A stretch of DNA of 64,000 bases from Virgibacillus_O sediminis (GTDB lineage Bacteria; Bacillota; Bacilli; Bacillales; Amphibacillaceae), in contig NZ_JBHRRZ010000008.1 in the NCBI RefSeq assembly GCF_042643265.1, positions 62,001 to 126,000 of the forward strand. Reading direction: 5' to 3'. The notes under the pieces were generated by a model. That model saw only the letters and a program-made list of their open reading frames with translations. It was not told the DNA's origin and did no database searches. The position numbers were made by a program, and so were the translations under genes. Positions within the stretch are counted from its first letter, which is position 1, and each line of letters opens with the position of its first letter. Below, piece after piece: positions 17,608 to 25,336 of this stretch.

Positions 17608-18897
17608 ATGGAAAAAGCTATTCAATTCTCGAACAATGAAAAGTCGCTGATCTGGAACCGGTTTATTAAACCAGCCAACGGCACACAGGAAGAGGCCGAA
17701 CATTTTCTTGAAGTCTGTGAGAACTTCGGGCTGAATCCACTGTTGGGGGATATCGTCTTTCAGCGCTATGAGACCAAACGTGGAGCCAAGACCCAGTTCA
17801 TCACCACAAGGGACGGCCTTCTTCGTGTAGCCACCCGTCAGCCGGGGTATGTCGGACCGCCTAACGCTAACGTTGTTAAAGAAGGCGATCATTTTGAGTT
17901 TTTACCTTCTGAGGGGACGGTCAGACATCAATTCGGCACTAAGCGTGGGAAGATCCTGGGGGCATATGCGATCATGCAGCATAAGACCCACCACCCTGTA
18001 GCCGTCTTTGTTGACTTCGAGGAGTACTTCCAAGCTAACAGTGGAAGGCAAAACTCCCGGTATGGCAACCCCAACGTCTGGGACACCCTCCCGAGCGCCA
18101 TGATTGTCAAGATAGCAGAAACTTTTGTATTGCGCCGGCAGTTTCCATTGGGAGGACTGCATACGCAGGAGGAAATCGGGCTGGATGAAGACATGCCAAC
18201 AGAGGGTGCAGGCCAAACACCACAGAAACAGCAGGCATCCGAAATTCTGCAACCTGCTAAAGAAGTTCAACAGGAAGCTGAACAGTCGGAACCAGAAACA
18301 CTCACTAATGAGGTGGCAATAAAATCATTTGATATCAAGACGACCTCCTCGGAAAAGAAGTATGGCCTGCTCATGGTTCAAAGCAAGGAGTCTGAGAAAA
18401 AATTCCAGGTATTGGTGAAGGATGAACAATTAATGGAATCCTTAAAACAGGTAACTGAAGGAGAAATACTAGAGTTGGAACTCTATGAGGAAAACAGTTT
18501 TTATTTCCTAAAAAATTATGCCAAAACAATTTCAAACCAAGAAGATGAAGATGAAAACGCAGAGGTGAGCCAAACCGGTCAGCCATCTGACCAGCCTGAT
18601 GATCCTGCTCAAGAATCTGAGAGCGAACAGCAGGAGCCCTCAGCTCAGACAGAATCCGGTAATGCTTATAACGTTTTCATCCAAAACGTCACAATTGGTG
18701 AAAAAGCATCGGAGAAATTCGCGAAGATTGCCGGCGTTATTGATGGCAAAAATCAACTGATCCTTGCGCGTGGAAATGAAGCTGTTCAAAAAGCGGAGAG
18801 GTTGGAACAAGGAGCTGACGCCAGCCTCATCTTGAAAAAAGAGAATGGATTCCTTTTTCTGGTTGATGTTGTTCAGCCAGCCGAAAAAGCGGGGTGA
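17608..18897 (+). CDS. Phage-type single-strand annealing protein (Bet/RecT family) with long C-terminal extension
   Basis: 429 residues. Residues 1-200 match Bet/RecT annealing proteins: EHFLEVCENFGLNPLLGDI, then RDGLLRVATRQPGYVG and AMIVKIAETFVLRRQFP. These proteins anneal complementary single strands in recombination and usually end near 250-280 residues. Here a Gln/Glu-rich linker follows and then two segments of similar size, about 235-310 and 355-429, each predicted to be beta-rich (YGLLMVQSKESEKKFQVLV and IAGVIDGKNQLILARG). They may be OB-like repeats. The start at 17608 follows AAGGAG by 11 bases; a GTG at 17596 is in frame but overlaps the ribosome site. It heads the recombination gene set with SSB and a RecB-type nuclease. 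Confidence 0.85.
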   Translation: MEKAIQFSNNEKSLIWNRFIKPANGTQEEAEHFLEVCENFGLNPLLGDIVFQRYETKRGAKTQFITTRDGLLRVATRQPGYVGPPNANVVKEGDHFEFLPSEGTVRHQFGTKRGKILGAYAIMQHKTHHPVAVFVDFEEYFQANSGRQNSRYGNPNVWDTLPSAMIVKIAETFVLRRQFPLGGLHTQEEIGLDEDMPTEGAGQTPQKQQASEILQPAKEVQQEAEQSEPETLTNEVAIKSFDIKTTSSEKKYGLLMVQSKESEKKFQVLVKDEQLMESLKQVTEGEILELELYEENSFYFLKNYAKTISNQEDEDENAEVSQTGQPSDQPDDPAQESESEQQEPSAQTESGNAYNVFIQNVTIGEKASEKFAKIAGVIDGKNQLILARGNEAVQKAERLEQGADASLILKKENGFLFLVDVVQPAEKAG

Positions 18898-19661
18898 TCA
18901 TCGTGCTGCCTAGCATTCTGGATGTGGCTCAGAAGTTTGGAATACAATTTGAAACAAGGAGTTACGGCAAAAAGGAAACCAGATGCAAATGCCCGTTTTG
19001 CGAGGAGGATGCCAACAAGCCGAAGAAATATTACCTTTCCTTGAACACAGTCGATAACGTTTACAAGTGTTGGTACTGCAAGACTTCCGGTGGAGTGCTG
19101 GATTTTGAAGTGCAACTCAGCGGCAAGCCTTATGACAAGGTGAAGGAACAGTACTTTGGTAAAAAGAAGAGAAAACTGCATCCGGCCTACCTGCTGAATC
19201 CCTATCAGCTGGACCGGATCGGTTGGAAGGAGTACAAAAGGAAATCGTTCCAAGATTTCTTGCAGAAACGGGAGCAGGTCATCAAAGATTGGAAGCAATA
19301 CGTCCATGATGAAATGGTGGTGAACTATGCCCTATTCATCTGCATCGCTCATCTGGAAAATCAGGAGAAGCGCCAAGAGGAGTTATTGGAATGGTTGATA
19401 CAAAGCTGTTGGGAGGCTTATATCCCAAATATGTACACACGGATCCAAGATGAATTTTTGAAACCGAGTGAAGCTGCTGCGGATTGGGCGAGAGAAGGAA
19501 TCGAACTGGGACGGAGTGCATGGAGGGTCTGTCTGAAGACCATGGATTTTGAACTGGAGACATTGCTTCTGAACATCATGTTCATCCATTATGCAGCCCA
19601 CATGGAAACTAAAAAAAGACACGTTCCGAAAGAGAAACGTGTCACACAAAAAGTTATTTAA
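18894..19661 (+). CDS. CHC2-type zinc-finger protein, DNA primase-like
   Basis: 255 residues. The N-terminus has a primase-type zinc ribbon: CKCPFC around residues 31-36 and KCWYC around 58-62, with Cys33, Cys36, Cys59 and Cys62 as probable ligands. No TOPRIM catalytic domain follows; the remaining 190 residues are charged and helical and I do not recognise them. It may bind DNA or a replication partner rather than make primers. The GTG start overlaps the stop of the annealing gene by 4 bases, so the two are translationally coupled. A GTG three codons later is an alternative. Confidence 0.75.
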   Translation: MIIVLPSILDVAQKFGIQFETRSYGKKETRCKCPFCEEDANKPKKYYLSLNTVDNVYKCWYCKTSGGVLDFEVQLSGKPYDKVKEQYFGKKKRKLHPAYLLNPYQLDRIGWKEYKRKSFQDFLQKREQVIKDWKQYVHDEMVVNYALFICIAHLENQEKRQEELLEWLIQSCWEAYIPNMYTRIQDEFLKPSEAAADWAREGIELGRSAWRVCLKTMDFELETLLLNIMFIHYAAHMETKKRHVPKEKRVTQKVI

Positions 19662-19719
19662 CTTGGTTTAGTCTACCAAGGTCAAAAACAAAAATCAAAT
19701 CGAAGGGAAGTTTTATGAA

Positions 19720-20151
19720 ATGAATAACGTTCAATTAATCGGTCGCATGACAAAAGATGTGGACATGAAATATACGCAGAACGGAAATGCTGTGGCAACA
19801 TTTACACTGGCGGTGAACCGTCCATTCAAAAATAATCAAGGCAGTCAGGACGCGGATTTCATTCGTTGTCAGGTATGGAGGAAACCCGCGGAGAATACAG
19901 CACAATATTGCAGGAAAGGTTCTCAAGTAGGCGTGACCGGCCGCATTCAGACCCGTTCCTTTGAAGGACAGGATGGAAAGACGGTATTCATAACCGAAGT
20001 GGTTGCCGATCATGTTGAGTTTCTTGATACCCGTAACCAGAATGGACAGGGGAACCAATCCAACCCCAATAACCAGAGTCGTCCACAGAATAATCCATAT
20101 CAATCCCAGGGCGTACCTGTGGATGTGAATGATGACGACCTGCCATTTTAA
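19720..20151 (+). CDS. ssb: Single-stranded DNA-binding protein
   Basis: 143 residues, shorter than the housekeeping SSB but complete. The OB fold occupies residues 1-105 (MNNVQLIGRMTKDVDMKYTQ, then AVNRPFKNNQG, FIRCQVWRKPAEN and GRIQTRSFEGQDGK). A Gln/Asn-rich linker leads to the acidic C-terminal tip DDDLPF, which recruits partner proteins. Presence with Bet and nuclease genes indicates a mobile-element SSB rather than the chromosomal one, which normally sits between rpsF and rpsR. The ribosome site is GAAGGGAAG. Confidence 0.95.
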   Translation: MNNVQLIGRMTKDVDMKYTQNGNAVATFTLAVNRPFKNNQGSQDADFIRCQVWRKPAENTAQYCRKGSQVGVTGRIQTRSFEGQDGKTVFITEVVADHVEFLDTRNQNGQGNQSNPNNQSRPQNNPYQSQGVPVDVNDDDLPF

Positions 20152-20165
20152 AATGATTGAAGAGT

Positions 20166-20202
20166 GAAGAGAGATGGAATCAAATCTGTCTCTCTTCTTT
20201 CA
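20166..20202 (+). terminator. Terminator inside the accessory operon, after ssb
   Basis: GAAGAGAGA and TCTCTCTTC form a 9-bp stem with a 14-base loop followed by TTTCAT. The next ribosome site starts within 15 bases, leaving no room for a promoter. Confidence 0.7.
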
Positions 20203-20228
20203 TCTATACGTGAAAGGAGAAGGGAAAG

Positions 20229-20921
20229 ATGATATTTTCATTCTCACGATTAAATCTGTACAGCCAATGTCCCTACCGTTTCTACAACAAGTATGTCTTA
20301 GGAAAAGAAGAGCCCGTGACAAAGCCGTTGGCTCTTGGAAAGGCGGTCCATCAGGCCATCGACGATATAATCAATGGTGCCAGCCATGAGGAGGCCGTTT
20401 TGAACGGGTATGCAGCCACAGGGTTTCATGAAGAACTGATGCATCAGGAGATTTCGGATCTAGTGGAACGCGCCCCAGTTCACCGGAATATGGGCAGAAC
20501 GGAAGTGTATTTTAAACTCCCGCTATCTAAAAGCCATAACGCACCGGAAATTCAAGGCTATATTGATCTCTTGTCACCTGATGGAGCGATTACAGACTGG
20601 AAGACGAACAGGTCAATTTACGGAGTACAGGATAATAAGCAGTTAGCTTTATACGCTTGGGCAACTAGCCAAAAAACAGGCATAGATAGAGTAAAGGGAA
20701 TCCTGTACTTCTTACGTTTTCGTATAGAGAAGGGAAGGATATTCAGCAAAGAGGAAATGGAAAAGGCGAGAAAATGGGCATTGGATACAGCCGACGAAAT
20801 CAATGAGAGGCTGAATTTGTTGGAGATCATGCCTGAGGAGAGGGGAAAATTATTCCCGCCAAGACCATCACGCCAGTGTAGTCACTGCCCGTTTGCTAGT
20901 CAATGTGTGAAAAGATTATGA
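20229..20921 (+). CDS. RecB-type PD-(D/E)XK nuclease with Fe-S cysteines
   Basis: 230 residues. Domain features in order: FSFSRLNLYSQCPYRFY with the first cluster cysteine, the conserved LGKAVHQAIDD histidine, GYIDLLSPDGAITDWKTN with the Asp and DWK active-site residues, QLALYAWA (motif QxxxY), and the C-terminal cysteines CSHCPFASQC that complete a 4Fe-4S cluster. This is the Cas4/AddB-like exonuclease layout. With the annealing protein at 17608 it likely forms a two-component recombination pair: nuclease makes single strands, Bet anneals them. The ribosome site is GAAAGGAGAAGGG. Confidence 0.88.
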   Translation: MIFSFSRLNLYSQCPYRFYNKYVLGKEEPVTKPLALGKAVHQAIDDIINGASHEEAVLNGYAATGFHEELMHQEISDLVERAPVHRNMGRTEVYFKLPLSKSHNAPEIQGYIDLLSPDGAITDWKTNRSIYGVQDNKQLALYAWATSQKTGIDRVKGILYFLRFRIEKGRIFSKEEMEKARKWALDTADEINERLNLLEIMPEERGKLFPPRPSRQCSHCPFASQCVKRL

Positions 20922-21043
20922 TAATAAAATATACCAATGGAGGATAACCTTTAAATAGTATTTATGTAAAATTGAAAATCATATAGACTATTCATGGTAA
21001 GAGTTGGTAAAATATAGTTAATTAACTAATTAAGGGTGATAAT

Positions 21044-21628
21044 ATGGCTAAAATACCAGTCAAACCGATTCTTGGTGCAGTTAAATACTATGGGCCGAAA
21101 GCAAAAAATTTAGTTAAAGATAATTGGAGAGTTGCGGCTCCAGTTGTGCTACAAGGTGTTGAGTCCTTCAAAAAATATAATGAAAATAAACATCAGCAAG
21201 GGAAGGTTCCTTTTCGAAAGTTACGTTATGCTTATTATAATACTGAGGTACTACCAAATTTAAATAATAGAAAAAAGAGTGAGCTATTCCAATTTAAATT
21301 AGAAATAGAGCAATTTATTAAGCAGATTGAAGAGGAAGAGGAAAAAGAAGTTGCTGTTAAAAAAAGAATACATTCAAAACGAATAATAAAATGGAAAGAT
21401 GTCCTAAAACAAATTGAAGATAAGATGGCTGTAAGTGATTACCAAGAGTATTTAAAAATATATAATAATATAGAATATGATAGTCAATATTTTGAGGACT
21501 ATGAAGGGCTTATAAATAAATTTAAAACGCTTATTGAGAACAATGATAAGGATAAAATACACAGCTTTCTTCTTTTAAACACTAACAAAAGTTCTAACGA
21601 GATAAAAAAAGACTTTTTTTCTCTTTAA
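21044..21628 (+). CDS. Hypothetical AT-rich gene product with charged coiled-coil region
   Basis: 194 residues, not recognised. The protein is very lysine- and glutamate-rich, with a central segment of consecutive glutamates around residue 100 suggesting a coiled coil and no membrane helix. The coding sequence is clearly more AT-rich than the genes on either side. It lies in its own 1-kb segment between the nuclease gene and the second leader copy. AAGGGTGAT precedes the ATG. These signs suggest later acquisition, like a moron gene, possibly a defence or superinfection-related function, but nothing in the sequence proves that. Confidence 0.6.
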   Translation: MAKIPVKPILGAVKYYGPKAKNLVKDNWRVAAPVVLQGVESFKKYNENKHQQGKVPFRKLRYAYYNTEVLPNLNNRKKSELFQFKLEIEQFIKQIEEEEEKEVAVKKRIHSKRIIKWKDVLKQIEDKMAVSDYQEYLKIYNNIEYDSQYFEDYEGLINKFKTLIENNDKDKIHSFLLLNTNKSSNEIKKDFFSL

Positions 21629-21715
21629 TAATATATTAAAGTTATTTATTATATAGCAAGTTAGAGCAGGATAAGGGGATTCCTGCTGAGTCTAAATTGA
21701 ATTGAATGGTTTATA

Positions 21716-22008
21716 TTGACAATTTTAAACTATTTCAGTAAGCTATCAGTATATTATTAAGTATTCAACCTGCATCCTGTGCAGCAGTCGTCAGGCCTTC
21801 TTTAAGAAGGAGATTCGGCATAAAGCATCTCTGGCCTTTGGTTTTGGTGATAATAACACGTAAAAAGGCAGTATGTTATCGAACACGATAAATACACAAT
21901 GAATATCATATCAAGATATCGTAAAAAGGAGTATTGCTACTTGCAATGCTTTTTTTCATGCGGATAAAAAAGTCGATTGATTCCTCCGGGGATTGGTCGG
22001 CTTTTTTT
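21716..22008 (+). ncRNA. Promoter and structured leader RNA, copy B, ending in two tandem terminators
   Basis: Promoter TTGACA (21716-21721), 17 bases, TAAGCT (21739-21744). The leader repeats copy A: a CTGC/GCAG hairpin (21770-21784). A two-level hairpin with outer GTCG/CGGC (21787-21790, 21816-21819) and inner CCTTC/GAAGG (21796-21810). The shared GGAGATTCG strand. Terminator 1 AGTATTGC/GCAATGCT (21930-21950) and T7. Terminator 2 pairing 21972-21984 with 21989-22001 over 13 bp including G-U pairs, and T7. After the T-run the motif ATATAAAAATC and the next ribosome site follow at once, exactly as in copy A. Confidence 0.65.
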
Positions 22009-22044
22009 ATATATAAAAATCAACTGAAAAGGAGTGGAAAACAA

Positions 22045-22395
22045 ATGGGATATCAGGAGTCTTACATTCGATTCCGAAGTGAAAGAGATCTACGAAAGGA
22101 ATGGAAACAGTACAAGGAGCGAGTAAAACAAGAGACCCCGTTGCTGGCAGAAGTAGTGTGCGCCAGCAGTGCTAAAAAGGATGTGTATCCGATTAAACAA
22201 GGGGAAATGATGCTGGTTGTAGTCGGTGAACGCAGTGCGCAGAAAATGCATACCATCGAGCGTTCCTTAGACATCAAGAGGGTTAAAGGCATCATACCCA
22301 TAGATGACTTCATCGTACTGGCTGGTGAGCAACATATGCATCTGGATGAGTTCCTTCAATCTCATTTTCATGTGTTGACCCGGGAGGAAGAATAG
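22045..22395 (+). CDS. Hypothetical accessory-operon protein
   Basis: 116 residues, not recognised. The start at 22045 follows AAAAGGAGTGG; the frame is open further upstream but that part is the terminator leader. The protein is mixed alpha/beta by appearance, soluble and basic, without membrane segments or metal motifs. It is the first gene behind leader copy B. Confidence 0.65.
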   Translation: MGYQESYIRFRSERDLRKEWKQYKERVKQETPLLAEVVCASSAKKDVYPIKQGEMMLVVVGERSAQKMHTIERSLDIKRVKGIIPIDDFIVLAGEQHMHLDEFLQSHFHVLTREEE

Positions 22396-22440
22396 GACTT
22401 TCTCCATTCAAAAAGTAACTTTATATACACTGATTAAAGA

Positions 22441-22477
22441 AGCTGATTAGATCCCACGGGAGCTAATGGGCTTTTTT
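22441..22477 (+). terminator. Terminator inside the accessory operon
   Basis: AGCTGATTAGATCCC pairs with GGGAGCTAATGGGCT (13 of 15 positions, one G-U) and is followed by TTTTTT. Then AATATAAAAAATC and the ribosome site GGAAAGGAAGG follow directly, the same order as behind both leader copies. Confidence 0.75.
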
Positions 22478-22511
22478 AATATAAAAAATCTATTGGAAAG
22501 GAAGGATGTCC

Positions 22512-22754
22512 ATGTCATATGCATGGTTCAAAAAGCAGAAGAAGGTGTTCATCGCATTTGCCGGTGAGGATAACAAGAACCAGTTCCTGGTTCGGAAGGG
22601 AAAGCAGTATTTCCACCTATCCGGTGAAAAAGAGGTCCGGAAATTAAGTCTTAAAGAGGCTTATCAGATCTTTCTCTTGATCTCCATGAAAGAAGTGGAA
22701 TTCCGGGGCATTGGTTCTTTTCAAAACATGAATAAAGGAGTGGAAGTGAAGTGA
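22512..22754 (+). CDS. Small hypothetical protein
   Basis: 80 residues, not recognised. Start chosen at the second of two ATGs (22512) because GGAAAGGAAGG ends right before the first. The sequence is basic and soluble. Its TGA overlaps the GTG start of the next gene (GTGA), so the two are coupled and probably work together. Confidence 0.65.
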   Translation: MSYAWFKKQKKVFIAFAGEDNKNQFLVRKGKQYFHLSGEKEVRKLSLKEAYQIFLLISMKEVEFRGIGSFQNMNKGVEVK

Positions 22755-23122
22755 GTACAGCATTAAAACTACAAGAAGAGGAATTGCAAACGCATGAAGA
22801 GGCTGTTCAACTGGCGAATGAAATCAACCGGTTGGAAGCAGCGCTGAAACAGATGAAAGCGGTATTGAAATCCTATGTAAAAGATCATGGGGGAATCGAT
22901 ACGGGCGAGGAAGTCTGGGACTTCTATGAATCTGTTTCTTGGAAGTTTGATCGGCAGCGCTTGAAAGAGCTGGCAGGGGAAATGGCCATGGAAGGCATTG
23001 ACCCGTGGGAGATGCTGAACATCTCCAAAGCCAATCTAAACAAGTTGGGATGGGAGGAACAGCGCCTTTCCAAATTGGGCACAAAAAAAGTGACGCAAAG
23101 ATTTACGTCACGAAAGAAATAA
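22751..23122 (+). CDS. Hypothetical coiled-coil protein
   Basis: 123 residues with an N-terminal helical segment (LANEINRLEAALKQMKAVLK) that looks like a coiled coil, followed by a basic C-terminus. The layout resembles small phage-encoded Gp157-like or recombination-accessory proteins, but I cannot assign it. A GTGACG/CGTCAC hairpin occurs within its last codons (about 23088-23109). Confidence 0.6.
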   Translation: MSTALKLQEEELQTHEEAVQLANEINRLEAALKQMKAVLKSYVKDHGGIDTGEEVWDFYESVSWKFDRQRLKELAGEMAMEGIDPWEMLNISKANLNKLGWEEQRLSKLGTKKVTQRFTSRKK

Positions 23123-23178
23123 AATAGTTGAATACAGAAATTATATCTTAAAATAAGCCTTCCATCAAGGCATACAAT

Positions 23179-23231
23179 CAGATGGCATGCAAGACGGGTG
23201 CCATCTGGTTCCTGTCTTGCATGGAAAGGAG
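23179..23231 (+). promoter_or_regulatory. Interleaved hairpins (pseudoknot or switch) at the radC ribosome site
   Basis: CAGATGGCA (23179-23187) pairs with TGCCATCTG (23199-23207), and CATGCAAGAC (23186-23195) pairs with GTCTTGCATG (23214-23223). The two perfect stems interleave, so the RNA can form an H-type pseudoknot or switch between alternatives. The second stem ends directly at the ribosome site GGAAAGGAG (23223-23231), so its formation could block radC translation. Confidence 0.65.
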
Positions 23232-23236
23232 ATAAT

Positions 23237-23887
23237 ATGAGCGTGATAGAAAAAGCGAGAGAAGCAGTGGCAACGTATGAATCCATTGGGGAGCACGGGC
23301 TGATCAGCACGTATGACATTCTTTCGGTGGTGCTCGGACCATTCGCTTCCAGGGAAACGGTCCTCAAGCTGAGTGAGCATTCCATACGCAGTCTGGCTGA
23401 AATGACCGTCCATGAATTGGAAGCGGAAGGGTTGACGCATAATCAGGCGCTGACGCTCCATGCGGCAATGCTGTTGAGTAAGCGATACACCCAGACAGAG
23501 AACAGGCATGGAACCGTGATTCGCACACCTGAAGATGCAGCCGACTATCTCATGGAGGAAATGCGCCAGTACAAACAGGAGCACTTCGTGGCTTTGATGC
23601 TGAACACCAAAAATGAGGTCACGCATAAAAAAACGATTTTCATAGGCAGCCTGAATGCTTCGGTCGTTCACCCAAGAGAACTTTTCCGTGAGGCGGTGAA
23701 GTGTTCGGCTTCCTCCGTCATCGTGGCTCACAACCATCCAAGTGGAACTCCGTCTCCCTCACAGGAGGATATTCATATCACTCGCAAATTGACGGAGTCG
23801 GGGAAAACCATTGGGATTGAGGTGCTGGATCACGTGATACTGGGAGACCGGAAATTCGTCAGTCTGAAAGAAAAAGGCTATATGTAA
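23237..23887 (+). CDS. radC: RadC/JAB-domain protein
   Basis: 216 residues with an N-terminal HhH-like helical part and a JAB/MPN metalloprotease-fold domain. The zinc motif HNHPSG is at residues 165-170, preceded by the family's LNTKNEV and followed by the conserved Ser/Asp residues in PSPSQEDI and DHVILG. Despite the name, RadC proteins of mobile elements are not proven DNA-repair enzymes; their biochemical role is unsettled. The start at 23237 follows GGAAAGGAG; the frame is open to 23198 but that part is the structured RNA. It lies in a recombination gene set typical of integrative elements. Confidence 0.9.
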   Translation: MSVIEKAREAVATYESIGEHGLISTYDILSVVLGPFASRETVLKLSEHSIRSLAEMTVHELEAEGLTHNQALTLHAAMLLSKRYTQTENRHGTVIRTPEDAADYLMEEMRQYKQEHFVALMLNTKNEVTHKKTIFIGSLNASVVHPRELFREAVKCSASSVIVAHNHPSGTPSPSQEDIHITRKLTESGKTIGIEVLDHVILGDRKFVSLKEKGYM

Positions 23888-23911
23888 AAGGTACATGAAT
23901 AGGAACGATGA

Positions 23912-23955
23912 AAAGACATTCTGGAGACGCCGGTCCCCGGAGTGTCTTTCTTTTT
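23912..23955 (+). terminator. Terminator inside the accessory operon, after radC
   Basis: AAAGACATTC and GAGTGTCTTT, with an inner CCGG-rich part, form a hairpin at 23912-23949 followed by CTTTTT. The next gene starts 50 bases on. Confidence 0.75.
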
Positions 23956-24004
23956 GTTTAGACAGCTTCTACCCATAAAAGTAAACGGAAAGGAGAACGA
24001 TACC

Positions 24005-24190
24005 ATGAAAGTTAAAAATGAATTGATTACCTGCGAAATCTGTGATGCTCAAACCAGTTTAGACGATGCCCTATTCGATGAACAGGCGGAAGTCTATTTC
24101 TGTGACAACGGCTGCTTCGAGGATTGGGCGGATGACAACTTCCATGACATTGTGGAGCAATACAGGGAGATGCACGTGTACGCAGGATAA
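24005..24190 (+). CDS. Small zinc-ribbon-like protein
   Basis: 61 residues, acidic. Four cysteines in the order CEIC and CDNGC suggest one zinc site, similar to small treble-clef or MYM-like ribbons of phage proteins. No catalytic motif. The start at 24005 follows GAAAGGAGAACG. Role unknown; binding to a partner protein or nucleic acid is likely. Confidence 0.7.
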   Translation: MKVKNELITCEICDAQTSLDDALFDEQAEVYFCDNGCFEDWADDNFHDIVEQYREMHVYAG

Positions 24191-24205
24191 AAGGGGGAGA
24201 ATGGA

Positions 24206-24496
24206 ATGGTGAAGGATTTCCTGGTGGCAGTTACTCCAGAACTGGAAAACTATCTAAGGGAAGGAGAAGTCATCAGCCATGAAAACATGGTGGAGATGAT
24301 AAAGACGGCAGTAAAGCATGCGGAAATAAGCTGTTTTATCGCTTTCCATAAACAGAAAGGAACCACACTGGTAACCGACGGGGATGGCAATGTCCTAGAG
24401 AGATTGTTGCTGTCCCTGCCGGAGAATATATGGCTGGTATTGGAAGAGACAGATGCTAATATCACTTGTGTGGCAATGCTGCCGCGAGAGTACTAG
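24206..24496 (+). CDS. Hypothetical protein
   Basis: 96 residues, not recognised, acidic, alpha/beta-like, no membrane segment. It starts 15 bases after the previous stop with an AAGGGGGAGAA ribosome site, so the two are co-translated. A terminator follows within 30 bases of its stop. Confidence 0.65.
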   Translation: MVKDFLVAVTPELENYLREGEVISHENMVEMIKTAVKHAEISCFIAFHKQKGTTLVTDGDGNVLERLLLSLPENIWLVLEETDANITCVAMLPREY

Positions 24497-24520
24497 ATGA
24501 GCACATAAATAAAAATCCCT

Positions 24521-24570
24521 GAAAGCATCTTTCCATCACAGAACAAGAAAAGGAAGGTGCTTTCTTTATT
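24521..24570 (+). terminator. Terminator inside the accessory operon
   Basis: GAAAGCATCTTTCC (24521-24534) and GGAAGGTGCTTTC (24552-24564) pair over nearly their full length with a 17-base loop and a TTTATTT tail. The next ribosome site AAAGGAGGAG begins about 30 bases later. Confidence 0.75.
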
Positions 24571-24618
24571 TCCAAAGTGGAAGAAAAAGTGATCGATAAA
24601 AGGAGGAGAAATAGGCGA

Positions 24619-25194
24619 ATGGAACATATTCAACAACTATTGGAAGACAAATTCAATGTAGAATTAATAAGACTTTATGCCATCGGGGTAAAAGATAGAA
24701 ATCTATTTTATAAAGATGCAGCAGTGACGGAAGAAAAAGATTCGTACATCTTGGTATTTCAACAATTCCCTTCCCTTAATACTTGGGACCAAGGAAATAA
24801 GAAGGTCTCTATCGATAGACACACAGGGGTTGTGCACGTTTATCACTATGATATTGATGGTGAAAATTGGAGTAAGGGGTGGTATAGTCTGATGCCTCAA
24901 CTAACTATTGAACTGGATACCCTTATTGAAAAAATGCCCTCCCTAATTATGGAGGAACTCATAGAAGAAAATGAATGCTATAGAACAGAAACGAAAAGAC
25001 TGAAAGATGAGAATAAGGAACTGAGCCAAATGTTGGAAGATTCTGGGGTCAGCTATAATAAAGAGAAAGTCACTTACTTCGCCAGTGGATTTGAAGCTGG
25101 TAAAAACCTTTATCGTATTCCCGTCATTTCAGGAATTAAGGTGAGTATTCTCAACAAACTTTCCTTTAATAACGGAAGGGAAGCTTCAAGCTAG
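24619..25194 (+). CDS. Hypothetical protein with C-terminal coiled coil
   Basis: 191 residues, not recognised. The start at 24619 lies 11 bases after AAAGGAGGAG; a GTG at 24577 is in frame but precedes that site. The first half has alternating hydrophobic and charged residues of a small globular domain. Residues 120-150 (EELIEENECYRTETKRLKDE) look like a coiled coil. It is more AT-rich than the recombination genes. Confidence 0.6.
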   Translation: MEHIQQLLEDKFNVELIRLYAIGVKDRNLFYKDAAVTEEKDSYILVFQQFPSLNTWDQGNKKVSIDRHTGVVHVYHYDIDGENWSKGWYSLMPQLTIELDTLIEKMPSLIMEELIEENECYRTETKRLKDENKELSQMLEDSGVSYNKEKVTYFASGFEAGKNLYRIPVISGIKVSILNKLSFNNGREASS

Positions 25195-25244
25195 GAAGAG
25201 GAAAGCACAGAGAAAATATGAAAGCTGAATAATAGGGCGGTTTA

Positions 25245-25297
25245 GGAACGTATTTTTGTTCAACTTTTGCTATAAGTTGAGGGAAATACGTTCCTTT
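25245..25297 (+). terminator. Long terminator hairpin inside the accessory operon
   Basis: GGAACGTATTT (25245-25255) pairs perfectly with AAATACGTTCC (25284-25294), with an inner CAACTT/AAGTTG stem, followed by TTTACTTG. It precedes the DUF6744-like gene. Confidence 0.75.
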
Positions 25298-25336
25298 ACT
25301 TGTTAAAAATCTTTTCTGATGAAGGAGTGTTTAATA

